Both the position numbers and the translations under genes were made by a program. The notes below the pieces were generated by a model. That model saw only the letters and a program-made list of their open reading frames with translations, was not told the origin of the DNA and made no database searches. From Thiotrichales bacterium (GTDB taxonomy: Bacteria; Pseudomonadota; Gammaproteobacteria; JAAZVR01): a DNA stretch of 14,604 nt. This document shows positions 1 to 7,554 of this stretch, piece by piece. Position 1 is the stretch's first letter. Every line of letters begins with the position of its first letter. The DNA is taken from assembly GCA_018623305.1 (NCBI GenBank), contig JAAZVR010000013.1:1-14604 (forward strand), read 5' to 3'.

Positions 1-1306
1 CACTGGGTTGATGCAATTTGACTTATTTCATGCCTACACGGTGGATGCTCATACAATTTTGGTCGTCCGAAATCTACGCCGTTTTTTCATCAAAGCATTC
101 AAAGAAGAATTGCCACACGCTCATAAAGTCGCTTTAACCATCCCTAAACCTGAAGTACTTTATTTGGCGGGTTTATTTCATGACATTGCCAAAGGCCGCG
201 GTGGAGAACACGAGATTCTAGGTGCCGAAGACGCACTGATTTTTTGCCGTCAACACTCCATGAGTGAATACGATGCAAAACTTGTGTCATGGCTGGTTCG
301 ACATCATTTGGACATGTCCACCACGTCTCAGAAAAAAGACATTTCAAATCCAAAAGTCATTCATGCATTCGCTCAAATCGCTGAAGACCCAGTTTGGTTT
401 GATTATCTGTATTTATTAACGGTTGCCGATATGCGTGCTACATCTCCCAAGGTGTGGAACAGTTGGAAAAACTCATTACTGATTCAACTACTCAACAGTG
501 CAAAACATCACCTGATCGAAAATCGCACTCAACCCGTTAAGCTCAAAGATCATATTGAGGAGCGTAAAGAATCCACATTAGAGTTATTGAGCAAGCAAGA
601 TATCCCAATCAGCAGTTGTGAGAAACTGTGGGAAACATTGGGTAATGACTACTTTCAAAAACATCGTTCTAATGAAATTGCATGGCACACTCAGCAAATC
701 ATCGAACGCCATGATTTGCCAGCAATCAGCACACGAAGCTCCAGTATTCATGGTTCAAGTCAAATCATGGTTTATATGCCAGATCAAGATTTTATATTTG
801 CAAGATTAGTGCGCACGCTGGATATGATGCATTATCAAATCATGGATGCAAAACTGTTTAAAACAGAGAATAATTTTATTTTAAACACCATCAACATCCT
901 CGATAGCGAAGGCCAATTAATTCACGATCACAATGCCTTAATTGAAATTGAAGAGGGCATCAAGCAGGTATTGGTGAATAATTTCAATGATAAAGAACTG
1001 TGCAATGTGCCATCTGTCGCATTTTTAGGACGCCAACTTAAATCGTTTGAAGTCAGTACAGAAGTTAAACTGCATGAGGACTTAGCGGGGCGCATCATGA
1101 TAGAGTTGTCCACTCGAGATAGACCGGGTTTACTGCGTGCTGTGACAGCTGTATTTTGTCAATTTAATTTAAAAATTGTCTCAGCCCGAATTCACACCGA
1201 AGGAGAGAAAGCGGAAGACCAGTTTGTTGTGGAAAACGATGGGCTTGAAAGCGACCATCAAAAAGCAACATTCATTAAAGCGCTTGAGGATCAAATCACC
1301 CTTTGA
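1..1306 (+). CDS. glnD: Bifunctional uridylyltransferase/uridylyl-removing enzyme GlnD, 3' part
   Basis: GlnD senses glutamine and adds or removes UMP on the PII signalling protein, controlling nitrogen assimilation. The frame is open from nt 2, so the gene enters from the left. The first internal ATG (nt 11) is not the start, and the N-terminal nucleotidyltransferase domain lies outside. Visible domains are the end of the central region with the typical FDLFHAYTVDAHT stretch, the HD phosphohydrolase domain (FHDIAKGRGGEHE, about nt 173-212, and the later VRHHLDMS) that carries uridylyl removal, then two C-terminal ACT domains (about nt 770-930 and 1087-1290; the second begins with IELSTRDRPGLL), which bind glutamine. 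The C-terminus is complete with TGA at 1304-1306. Its last 16 nt overlap the 3' end of the VOC gene on the other strand. The family assignment is very safe. Frameshifts are not seen. Confidence 0.96.
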   Translation, partial: TGLMQFDLFHAYTVDAHTILVVRNLRRFFIKAFKEELPHAHKVALTIPKPEVLYLAGLFHDIAKGRGGEHEILGAEDALIFCRQHSMSEYDAKLVSWLVRHHLDMSTTSQKKDISNPKVIHAFAQIAEDPVWFDYLYLLTVADMRATSPKVWNSWKNSLLIQLLNSAKHHLIENRTQPVKLKDHIEERKESTLELLSKQDIPISSCEKLWETLGNDYFQKHRSNEIAWHTQQIIERHDLPAISTRSSSIHGSSQIMVYMPDQDFIFARLVRTLDMMHYQIMDAKLFKTENNFILNTINILDSEGQLIHDHNALIEIEEGIKQVLVNNFNDKELCNVPSVAFLGRQLKSFEVSTEVKLHEDLAGRIMIELSTRDRPGLLRAVTAVFCQFNLKIVSARIHTEGEKAEDQFVVENDGLESDHQKATFIKALEDQITL

Positions 1307-1668
1307 ACACACTCGATGGCATTGCCATCGGGGTCTCTAAAAAATAAGGCCTTACGACCTGAGCGACTCATAGTATATGAAACATTATTACTATCGAGTT
1401 GCTTCTGAATGGGCTCAATCGAAACAACTTGAATAGCAAAATGCTGATCTCGTCCACCATGCTCCGGCAGACTTTCTGCGTTTCGAGGGTTTTCAAGATT
1501 AAGTAAGTGCAATTGGTGCGTCTCACCTAAAGCCAACCAAGCACCATCAAACCCTAAATCAGGTCGTTCAATTAACGGCAAACGCACCACATCTTGATAA
1601 AACGACAAGCTGATATCTAAGTCGTTGACCAAAATCGAAACGTGATCAATACCCAGAACATTAGACAT
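1291..1668 (-). CDS. Small VOC-fold (glyoxalase/fosfomycin-resistance-like) protein
   Basis: A 125-residue protein of the vicinal oxygen chelate superfamily. It opens with GIDHVSILVNDLDISLSFYQ, the usual first beta-alpha-beta module, and ends with the family motif FFRDPDGNAIE. Likely metal ligands are His9, His76 and Glu119, the two-His-one-Glu pattern seen in FosA-like members; His54 is another candidate. The substrate cannot be told from sequence. The frame stays open upstream to 1782, but that extension is basic, unlike the family, and overlaps queC; ATG at 1668 gives the normal N-terminus. That ATG overlaps the end of queC by 8 nt (ATGTCTAA), implying translational coupling as the last gene of the run. 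At its 3' end it overlaps glnD by 16 nt, tail to tail. Fold is confident, function unknown. Confidence 0.88.
   Translation of the reverse strand: MSNVLGIDHVSILVNDLDISLSFYQDVVRLPLIERPDLGFDGAWLALGETHQLHLLNLENPRNAESLPEHGGRDQHFAIQVVSIEPIQKQLDSNNVSYTMSRSGRKALFFRDPDGNAIECVQRVI
1314..1330. repeat. Perfect 7-bp inverted repeat just after glnD
   Basis: CGATGGC, a 3-nt loop, then GCCATCG form a perfect stem starting 8 nt after the glnD stop codon. On the plus strand it is not followed by a T run, so it is not a standard intrinsic terminator. On the minus strand it falls within the codons for the conserved DPDGNAIE motif of the VOC protein, so protein constraint could explain it. It may still form a hairpin at the glnD mRNA end. 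Confidence 0.5.
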
Positions 1669-2356
1669 TCGACCACTCAAAGCCTTCAACATAGCGCGTT
1701 GGATCTTGAACACCCGCATCCAAAAACCCTTGATGACGCAAACGACACGCATCGCAACGACCACACGCCTCACCTTGCGCATTCGCCTGATAACACGTCA
1801 CCGTCGCAGCATAATCAACACCCAGATTTGTACCTGCTTGGATAATTTCACCCTTAGTCATTTCAATCAAAGGTGCATGAATTGTAAATGGGCGGCCTTC
1901 AACCCCTTCTTTTGTGGCCAAATTCGCTAATGCCTCGTAGGCCTCAATAAAAGCGGGACGACAATCAGGATAGCCAGAATAATCGACCGCATTTACGCCA
2001 ATAAAAATATCATGCGCACCAACAACCTCCGCTAGACCTAATGCAAACGATAAAAAAATCGTATTTCTAGCAGGCACATATGTATTAGGAATTCCATCAG
2101 ACTCTGTTTCAGGAACACTCATCGATGAATCTGTAAGAGCTGACCCACCAAAAGCGTCTAAATGAATCGACATCACTCGGTGTGAAGCGGGTTTTTGAGC
2201 ATCAATGACTCTCTGAGCTGCTTGCAATTCTGCATTGTGCTTTTGACCATAATCAAAGGACAACGTGTGACATTCATAGCCTTGCGCTTGCGCCATTGAT
2301 AAAACCGTTGCAGAATCTAACCCTCCCGAAACAAGGACCACAGCTTGCTTTTTCAC
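1661..2356 (-). CDS. queC: 7-cyano-7-deazaguanine (preQ0) synthase QueC
   Basis: QueC converts 7-carboxy-7-deazaguanine plus ammonia and ATP to preQ0, the precursor of the tRNA base queuosine. The 231-residue protein has the usual length. The ATP-pyrophosphatase loop SGGLDS is at residues 10-15, followed by the SFDYGQKH segment, and the zinc site is formed by Cys188, Cys198, Cys201 and Cys204 near the C-terminus. The start codon is GTG (2356-2354), overlapping the cpoB stop as GTGA; it gives the normal MKKQAVVLVSGG N-terminus. A queC after cpoB is usual in Pseudomonas-type operons, but the queE gene normally beside it there is missing here; the other queuosine genes must lie elsewhere. The identification is certain; only the GTG start is inferred. 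Confidence 0.96.
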   Translation of the reverse strand: MKKQAVVLVSGGLDSATVLSMAQAQGYECHTLSFDYGQKHNAELQAAQRVIDAQKPASHRVMSIHLDAFGGSALTDSSMSVPETESDGIPNTYVPARNTIFLSFALGLAEVVGAHDIFIGVNAVDYSGYPDCRPAFIEAYEALANLATKEGVEGRPFTIHAPLIEMTKGEIIQAGTNLGVDYAATVTCYQANAQGEACGRCDACRLRHQGFLDAGVQDPTRYVEGFEWSNV

Positions 2357-3009
2357 TGTTTTAACTCGCGTAATTTTTGCGCCGCTAACGTATCAGCTTG
2401 AGAATTAGGGTAACGCTCTCGAACTTGCTTTAATCGTTGAATTGCTCGATTAGTGTCCCCCATTTCAATCAAACAAAAACCTTGCTTTAACAAAGCGTCC
2501 GACTCTTTATTCGCATTCGGGAATTGTTGAGAAACGGTTTCAAAGGCCTTTAAGGCCTCTTTAAATTGCGCCTGAACATAATAGGCCTCTCCCACCCAAT
2601 ACCAAGCATTCGGAATCAACGGATCCGCAGGAAACTTCTCAATCAGCTGTTTCAACAACTGCTGAGCCTGAGCGTAATTTCCATTCATCAACAAATCAAA
2701 CGCATCATTGTAAAGTTTTTCAGATGCCGCCAAAGATTGCTCAGGTAAGTCTGTCGATTCATTCGGTTGAGCAACCACACCTTTTTGCTCTAGCTCCAAA
2801 AGGCGTCGATCCAAGTCTTGATAGAAATCACGGTTGCGTTTTTCCAAACGATCAATATCTCTTCTCAGAAATTCAATTTCATCGCGTAAGCTTAAAATTT
2901 CTTGCTGCAACATTTGCACGCGGTTATACATTGCCAAATCATTACCTTCAGCAGATACGTGACCTGATGCAATAAGAATAGTCGCTAGGGTTAATATCTT
3001 AAATTTCAT
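2353..3009 (-). CDS. cpoB: Cell division coordinator CpoB (YbgF), periplasmic TPR protein
   Basis: CpoB links outer-membrane constriction by Tol-Pal with septal peptidoglycan synthesis in the periplasm. The 218-residue protein shows a Sec signal peptide (basic start, hydrophobic stretch, likely cut after VSA at residue 20), an N-terminal coiled coil of about residues 28-75 that is rich in Leu, Glu and Arg (trimerisation region), a short linker, and TPR repeats from about residue 95 to the end. The frame could start at a TTG two codons earlier (3015), but ATG at 3009 has an AGGA ribosome site (3017-3020) at 7-nt spacing, whereas the TTG would be 1 nt from it. The AGGA overlaps the pal stop codon. 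It lies 9 nt after pal and shares a GTGA overlap with queC. Confidence 0.95.
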   Translation of the reverse strand: MKFKILTLATILIASGHVSAEGNDLAMYNRVQMLQQEILSLRDEIEFLRRDIDRLEKRNRDFYQDLDRRLLELEQKGVVAQPNESTDLPEQSLAASEKLYNDAFDLLMNGNYAQAQQLLKQLIEKFPADPLIPNAWYWVGEAYYVQAQFKEALKAFETVSQQFPNANKESDALLKQGFCLIEMGDTNRAIQRLKQVRERYPNSQADTLAAQKLRELKQ

Positions 3010-3016
3010 TATCAAT

Positions 3017-3020
3017 TCCT
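3017..3020 (-). promoter_or_regulatory. Ribosome binding site of cpoB, nested in the pal stop
   Basis: AGGA on the minus strand, sharing bases with the TAG stop of pal (3021-3019). Its 7-nt distance to ATG 3009 decides that start over TTG 3015. Confidence 0.65.
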
Positions 3021-3642
3021 AGCGGTACTTAAATTCAACACGACGATTTTCAGACCATGACGCTTCATCATGTCCTTCATTGGCAGGATTTTCTTCACCA
3101 TAGCTCACAACTGAAATTTGTTGTGCATTGACGCCGAGCACACCTAACAACTCTTCAACAGCCTTAGCTCGTCGTTCACCAAGAGCCATATTGTATTCTC
3201 GAGAACCTCGTTCATCCGCATGCCCTTCCAACACTAACAAACGATTAGGGGAAGCTTTAATAAACGCCGCATGGCCTTCAACAATCTTTTGATTTTCAGC
3301 ACTCAACGTACTCTGATCAAAGCCGAAATACATGACATTTGCCAAAGTTCCACCCTGAGACTGCGGGGTTTGTTCAGCAGGAAGAAGCCCCGACTGGTCA
3401 GCCAAATCCGAGCTCGCTAATGATTGACCACCGAGACTTTGACCATTTAATCCCTGACCATTCTGAACGCCATATGATTCAACCCCGCCTGAACGAGGAT
3501 CAGCTAAATCAACACTTTCTATTTGAGCTCCACTGCCTTTAACAACATCAACATCTCTCGTATCTTCTTCAATTTTATTGGCGGATGAACAACCTCCAAG
3601 AATTAGAGCGCCCATCAAAACTGCTAACCATTGCTTTTTCAT
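3019..3642 (-). CDS. pal: Peptidoglycan-associated outer-membrane lipoprotein Pal
   Basis: Pal anchors the outer membrane to peptidoglycan and is pulled by TolA and TolB at the division site. The 207-residue precursor has a lipoprotein signal with lipobox LGGC; Cys18 would be lipidated, and Ser at +2 fits outer-membrane sorting. Residues 19-95 form a flexible, Gly/Ser/Gln-rich linker with a short GQSL repeat, longer than in E. coli Pal. The OmpA-like domain covers about residues 100-207, with the peptidoglycan-binding region EGHADERGSREYN (Asp143, Arg158 nearby) and a final ENRRVEF motif. Start ATG 3642 has GGAG at 3649-3652, 6 nt upstream, which contains the last bases of tolB; the gap to tolB is 3 nt. 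The assignment is secure. Confidence 0.97.
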   Translation of the reverse strand: MKKQWLAVLMGALILGGCSSANKIEEDTRDVDVVKGSGAQIESVDLADPRSGGVESYGVQNGQGLNGQSLGGQSLASSDLADQSGLLPAEQTPQSQGGTLANVMYFGFDQSTLSAENQKIVEGHAAFIKASPNRLLVLEGHADERGSREYNMALGERRAKAVEELLGVLGVNAQQISVVSYGEENPANEGHDEASWSENRRVEFKYR

Positions 3643-3645
3643 AAT

Positions 3646-4950
3646 TTACTCCAGAATCGGACCCCAAGCGGGCTCTCGCACATCCCCACTTGGTCCTGAT
3701 AAACGTTGACTGACTTTGCCATCGACAGACAGCACCGATAAAACGCCACGATTACGATAAGTCGTCGCATAAATAATCATGTCGCCATTCGCTGAAAACG
3801 TTGGCGACTCATCTAAAAATGTATCACTGATGATATACATATCACCCGTATCTCGTTCCAATAAAGCGACATGGAAGTTACCATCCGCACCATGCACAAC
3901 CGCTACTTTCTTTCCATCGGGAGAAACGGAAGGATGAGCATTGTACTTACCCGTAAATGTAAGACGAGTCACACCACGTTGACCTAATTTTTTCTCATAA
4001 ATTTGAGGTTGGCCACTTCGATCAGATGTGAATAATAAAGAGCGTCCATCCGGCATCCAAGTGGGTTCTGTATCAATCGCCCAATGACGTGTAATACGCT
4101 CTAGCTTTCGAGTTGCAATATCCATGACATAAATTTCGGCATTTCCATCTCTCGACAAGGTCAATGCGAGTTTGCGTCCATCTGGCGACCATGCAGGCGC
4201 TCCATTGAGGCCTTTAAAACTCGCCAATTTCTCACGCTGCCCCGTCTCGACTGATTGAAGATAAACCTCTGATTTTTGTTGTTCAAATGATACGTAAGCA
4301 ATCTGACGACCATCAGGCGACCATGAAGGAGATAACAATGGGTCCAACGAAGTCAATATTGGCTGTGGATTGAAACCATCCGAATCCGCGACTTCCAAAA
4401 CGTATTTCTTCTGCCCCTGCTCTTTATTGACTGTTATGTAGGCAACTTTAGTGGAAAATACCCCTTTTACACCCAACAAATTTTCATAAATCAAATCACT
4501 TATTTTGTGAGAAAGCTCTCTAAGTCGATCCTGACTGACAACCCAACGCTGTCCTTCGATTTGCTTTTGTCTGAGTACATCAAACAAACGAACATCAACC
4601 TGATACTGTCCATTGCCTAATCGCTCTACTTGACCAATAACTAAATTTTCAACATTTGCATTTTTCCACTGAGAAAAACGAATGGCTTGAGCATTAGATG
4701 GAGTCGCAACAAGTTGATTTCGAGGTGTAATCTTAAATCGACCACTTCTTTGCAAATCCTGATTGACCACTTGGGTAATTAACTCATTGGCACACACTTG
4801 ACCCATTGAGCAATTTAAACCACGGTCATTGAAAGGAACTATCGCAATAGGCAGAGCATTTTCAGCTCCTTCAGTAATTTCGATTTGCAAGACTGCATGC
4901 GCTTGTCCAAACGCGAACATCATCACTGCCAAAATAAATCTTTTCACCAT
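3646..4950 (-). CDS. tolB: Tol-Pal system periplasmic protein TolB
   Basis: TolB is the periplasmic partner that binds Pal and is released by TolA. The 434-residue precursor has a signal peptide ending near AHA (residue 19), so the mature protein begins around residue 20 with the strand that carries the TolA-binding segment. An N-terminal mixed domain (to about residue 175) includes GRFKITPRNQL. The C-terminal beta-propeller shows repeated blades marked by SPSWSPDGR, APAWSPDGR, EPTWMPDGR, HPSVSPDGK and SPTFSANGD, ending with REPAWGP. Length matches the family (about 430). ATG 4950 has AAGGA a few bases upstream, and the gap to tolA is 9 nt. No defects are seen. Confidence 0.97.
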   Translation of the reverse strand: MVKRFILAVMMFAFGQAHAVLQIEITEGAENALPIAIVPFNDRGLNCSMGQVCANELITQVVNQDLQRSGRFKITPRNQLVATPSNAQAIRFSQWKNANVENLVIGQVERLGNGQYQVDVRLFDVLRQKQIEGQRWVVSQDRLRELSHKISDLIYENLLGVKGVFSTKVAYITVNKEQGQKKYVLEVADSDGFNPQPILTSLDPLLSPSWSPDGRQIAYVSFEQQKSEVYLQSVETGQREKLASFKGLNGAPAWSPDGRKLALTLSRDGNAEIYVMDIATRKLERITRHWAIDTEPTWMPDGRSLLFTSDRSGQPQIYEKKLGQRGVTRLTFTGKYNAHPSVSPDGKKVAVVHGADGNFHVALLERDTGDMYIISDTFLDESPTFSANGDMIIYATTYRNRGVLSVLSVDGKVSQRLSGPSGDVREPAWGPILE

Positions 4951-4959
4951 CTCATCCTT

Positions 4960-6048
4960 TTAAGGTGTAAACGTAAATTCTATCACTCGTTCAAAAAGTG
5001 CTTGATCAGCAGGCTTAGGAAGCGGGGAAGCCTTTAACACTGCCTTTTCAACAGAGTCTTTAAAGCCTGGATCATTATTATTGCATTTAGACGCTTTTGC
5101 CGAGAGAACCTGCCCTGAAGGAGTCTGAGTTACTCGAACAACACATTCCCAACCTTGTTGAGCATTCGGTGGTTGACGCCAATTTTGTCGTACATCTTGC
5201 GCAATCATTGATACATACTGATTTTGCAATCGGGCCAATTGTTTTTGACGAGCTTGCTCTCTCTGAGCATCCTCTTTCATTCTTTGTTCTCGAGCTAACT
5301 GCTCTTTAAAAGCTTGTTTTCTCGCTTCTTCTTCACGCTTTTTACGTTCTGCCTCAAGCTTTGCAAGCCGAGCTTTTTCTTCTTTAGCTTTACGCTCTTC
5401 TTCAATACGCTTTTTCTCAGCGGCAATCCGTTTTGCCTCTTCCGCTTTGCGCTTCTTCTCTTCAGCCAATCGACGCTTTTCAGCTTCTTTTTGTTGTTTA
5501 ACCGCTTCTTGACGCTTGCGCTCTGCTTCAGCTTTCGCTTTTGCAGCTTTTTTACGCTCAAGCTCCTGCTCTTTTTTAAGTTTTGCTAAACGGGCTTCTT
5601 CTTTCTTTTTCTCTGCCGCAAGTTTTTTCAAGCGTGCTTCTTCTCGTTTACGAGCTTTTTCTTCTGCAATACGTTTCTTACGAGCTTCCTCTGCTTTCTT
5701 TTCTTCTTGCAAACGTTTTTTAGCCAACTCTTGTTCTTTTTTACGCAACTTTTCTTGCTCACGTTTAATAGCTTGAACACGCGCTTCTTCTTCTTGTTTC
5801 TTTTTAAGTTCCGCGTTTTTTATACGTTGAATTTCTTGCTCAACGATTTTTGAATCAACACTTTGGGCTTTTACGATAGATTCAGTCGGCCTTGGCAATT
5901 CAACATTTTTAACCATTGGCTGATTTGGAGTCGAAACAGCTGTTGGCTTTATAGGAGCGAAGGACATAATCATCATTCCAAATAAAACCACATGAATCGC
6001 AACACTCAGCACAAATGCAACAGGATGTTTTTTGACAAATGACATCAT
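4960..6048 (-). CDS. tolA: Tol-Pal energy-transducing protein TolA
   Basis: TolA spans the periplasm and couples the proton-driven TolQR motor to TolB-Pal. Of 362 residues, about 10-31 form the single inner-membrane helix with the Ser-x3-His motif (Ser15, His19) known from TolA for contact with TolQ. Residues from about 75 to 280 form a long charged helix made of Lys, Glu, Ala and Arg (domain II). The C-terminal domain III (about 283-362) starts near YVSMIAQDVRQNW and holds Cys302 and Cys322, a likely disulfide pair. It is somewhat shorter than E. coli TolA (421), mostly in domain II. Two adjacent ATGs exist (6048 and 6045); I chose the first, 2 nt after the tolR stop, but the second is as plausible. 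No strong ribosome site is visible, suggesting coupling to tolR. Confidence 0.95.
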   Translation of the reverse strand: MMSFVKKHPVAFVLSVAIHVVLFGMMIMSFAPIKPTAVSTPNQPMVKNVELPRPTESIVKAQSVDSKIVEQEIQRIKNAELKKKQEEEARVQAIKREQEKLRKKEQELAKKRLQEEKKAEEARKKRIAEEKARKREEARLKKLAAEKKKEEARLAKLKKEQELERKKAAKAKAEAERKRQEAVKQQKEAEKRRLAEEKKRKAEEAKRIAAEKKRIEEERKAKEEKARLAKLEAERKKREEEARKQAFKEQLAREQRMKEDAQREQARQKQLARLQNQYVSMIAQDVRQNWRQPPNAQQGWECVVRVTQTPSGQVLSAKASKCNNNDPGFKDSVEKAVLKASPLPKPADQALFERVIEFTFTP

Positions 6049-6050
6049 AA

Positions 6051-6473
6051 TTACTCAGCACCCTCAGTCATTAATCCAACCTTTTCAACACCTGCTTGCT
6101 GAAGACTCGCCATAGCAATCACCACTTTGCCATACGGCACAGCCTGATCAGCTTTCATCATAATACTTTGCTTGGGATTAATCATTCTCGCTGCTGTAAC
6201 TTTCGCAATCATTGTCTGCTGGTCGACTGGTATAGACGGATCATCTGCATTGCTTAAATAAAACAACCCATTTGAATCAATCGAAACGATTAAAGGCAAT
6301 CCCTGCGTCGTATCCACAGAGTTGGCTTGTGCATTTGGTAGATCGACCTCAACCCCTTGTTCAATCAAAGGCGCTGTCATCATAAACACCAATAACAAAA
6401 CCAATGAGACATCAATGTATGGAACAACATTGATTTCAGCGATGATTTTTTTTCGCTGAGCGCGGAATCTCAT
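6051..6473 (-). CDS. tolR: Tol-Pal motor protein TolR (ExbD family)
   Basis: TolR is the proton-channel partner of TolQ. The 140-residue protein has a short cytoplasmic start containing AEINVVPYIDV, one membrane helix (about 19-39) carrying the essential Asp21 in the PYIDVSLVLLLVFMMTAPL context, and a periplasmic domain ending in LMTEGAE. Length equals the family norm. Its ATG overlaps the tolQ stop as ATGA, and tolA follows 2 nt after its stop. ExbD is the sister family, but the neighbours tolQ, tolA, tolB and pal settle the call. Confidence 0.96.
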   Translation of the reverse strand: MRFRAQRKKIIAEINVVPYIDVSLVLLLVFMMTAPLIEQGVEVDLPNAQANSVDTTQGLPLIVSIDSNGLFYLSNADDPSIPVDQQTMIAKVTAARMINPKQSIMMKADQAVPYGKVVIAMASLQQAGVEKVGLMTEGAE

Positions 6474-7156
6474 CGTTCAACCTCATGCATTTTGCGCTGA
6501 ACTAAATTGATAAATTCCTCTGAAAACATTTCGTAACGTGTCAATAATTTCTCTGTAGAAACGGATAGACGGTTATAAGCAATCACAGCCGGAATAGCGG
6601 CAAACAAACCCATTGCTGTGGCAATCAAGGCCTCAGAAATACCCGGAGCTACCATAGAAATCGTCGCATGCTGAACGGTTGCCAATCCTTGAAAGGCATT
6701 CATAATCCCCCAAACGGTTCCAAACAAACCAATGTATGGCGCCGAAGAACCGATTGTCGCCAATAGAGGCAAATGATTTTCCAAGGCCTCGGCTTGACGA
6801 TTAAACATTAAACGCATATTGCGTTGAACCCCATCAACAATATCGTTCACTCTTGCGTGAGGCTTTTCTTGAAGAAACAAAAACTCTTTGTAACCCGATA
6901 CAAATAAATACTCCATCCCTTCAGGACGCGCATCGGGACGAGCTGTCAAACGGTTATACAAATCATTTAGATCCTGACCTGACCAAAACTGATCTTCGAA
7001 TTCTTTCGCTTTTTTCGTCGCTTTTTTAAGCTCTTTACGTTTTGCAAAAATCAACGTCCAAACAATCAGCGAAGCAATTAATAAAATCGCCATCACCGCT
7101 TGAACCACAACACTGGCTTCCAACACGAGGTGCAAAACACCCATCTCTACATTCAT
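6470..7156 (-). CDS. tolQ: Tol-Pal motor protein TolQ (MotA/TolQ/ExbB family)
   Basis: TolQ forms the multimeric stator around TolR that converts proton flow into motion of TolA. The 228-residue protein has an N-terminal membrane helix (about 15-37), a large cytoplasmic loop, and two more helices at about 135-158 and 170-193. Thr147 in the GLFGTVWGIM motif and Thr180 in EALIATAMGL correspond to the channel threonines of E. coli TolQ (145 and 178). Start ATG 7156 has AGGAG at 7162-7166 and overlaps the ybgC stop as ATGA. Everything agrees with a full-length, functional TolQ. Confidence 0.97.
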   Translation of the reverse strand: MNVEMGVLHLVLEASVVVQAVMAILLIASLIVWTLIFAKRKELKKATKKAKEFEDQFWSGQDLNDLYNRLTARPDARPEGMEYLFVSGYKEFLFLQEKPHARVNDIVDGVQRNMRLMFNRQAEALENHLPLLATIGSSAPYIGLFGTVWGIMNAFQGLATVQHATISMVAPGISEALIATAMGLFAAIPAVIAYNRLSVSTEKLLTRYEMFSEEFINLVQRKMHEVER

Positions 7157-7554
7157 GCAATCTCCTGTCTAATCTTTTCTGGAATCGCGCAAGGTTTAAA
7201 TTTTTCTGCATCGACACAAGCCAGCACAACACGCGCTGTATTTAATAAGGTTAAATTGTTAAGCAAAACGATGCGCTGTTCAAGTTCAATTCGGGCTTTT
7301 CCGACTTTCTTCACAACAACTTCAATATTTAATTCATCATCCAAGCGTGCAGGCCTTAAATAATTCACTTCGACTTGTCGAACAACAAACGCTAATTGAT
7401 CTGTTTCAAGCAATTCATGCTGACTGAACCCTTTCGCTCTAAGCCATTCCGTTCGAGCGCGCTCGTAGTATTTCAAATAATTGGCATAAAACACTACGCC
7501 GCCCGCATCAGTATCTTCATAATAAACTCGAACAGGCCATACAAAATCAGTCAC
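7153..7554 (-). CDS. ybgC: Tol-Pal-associated acyl-CoA thioesterase YbgC
   Basis: A hotdog-fold thioesterase of the 4-hydroxybenzoyl-CoA thioesterase type that is usually the first gene of tol-pal clusters; its cytoplasmic role is thought to be in phospholipid or acyl-CoA metabolism. The 133-residue protein begins with WPVRVYYEDTDAGGVVFYAN, with Asp16 the predicted catalytic residue (Asp18 in E. coli YbgC), followed by YERARTEWL and the LRPARLDD strand. The start is GTG (7554-7552), preceded at 6 nt by AGGAG, which is the best ribosome site near here. It overlaps the end of ruvB by 8 nt and the start of tolQ by 4 nt. Confidence 0.95.
   Translation of the reverse strand: MTDFVWPVRVYYEDTDAGGVVFYANYLKYYERARTEWLRAKGFSQHELLETDQLAFVVRQVEVNYLRPARLDDELNIEVVVKKVGKARIELEQRIVLLNNLTLLNTARVVLACVDAEKFKPCAIPEKIRQEIA

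Noticed and set aside
1314..1330. Hairpin as an intrinsic terminator of glnD or of the operon.
   Set aside because: No T run follows on the plus strand, and on the minus strand it lies before the stop codon; protein coding explains its sequence.
1669..1782. Upstream extension of the VOC frame.
   Set aside because: It is the queC sequence read in another frame, basic and unlike VOC proteins; ATG 1668 gives the normal start.
5097..5776. Plus-strand open frames opposite tolA, rich in Phe and Ser or Ala, with a second minus frame rich in Lys.
   Set aside because: They mirror the Lys/Glu/Ala-rich domain II of tolA in other frames; no ribosome sites and no recognisable protein features.
5200..5830. 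Repetitive GAG/AAG/GCT-rich DNA in tolA as a possible tandem repeat or CRISPR-like array.
   Set aside because: There is no fixed repeat unit; it encodes the charged helix typical of TolA.
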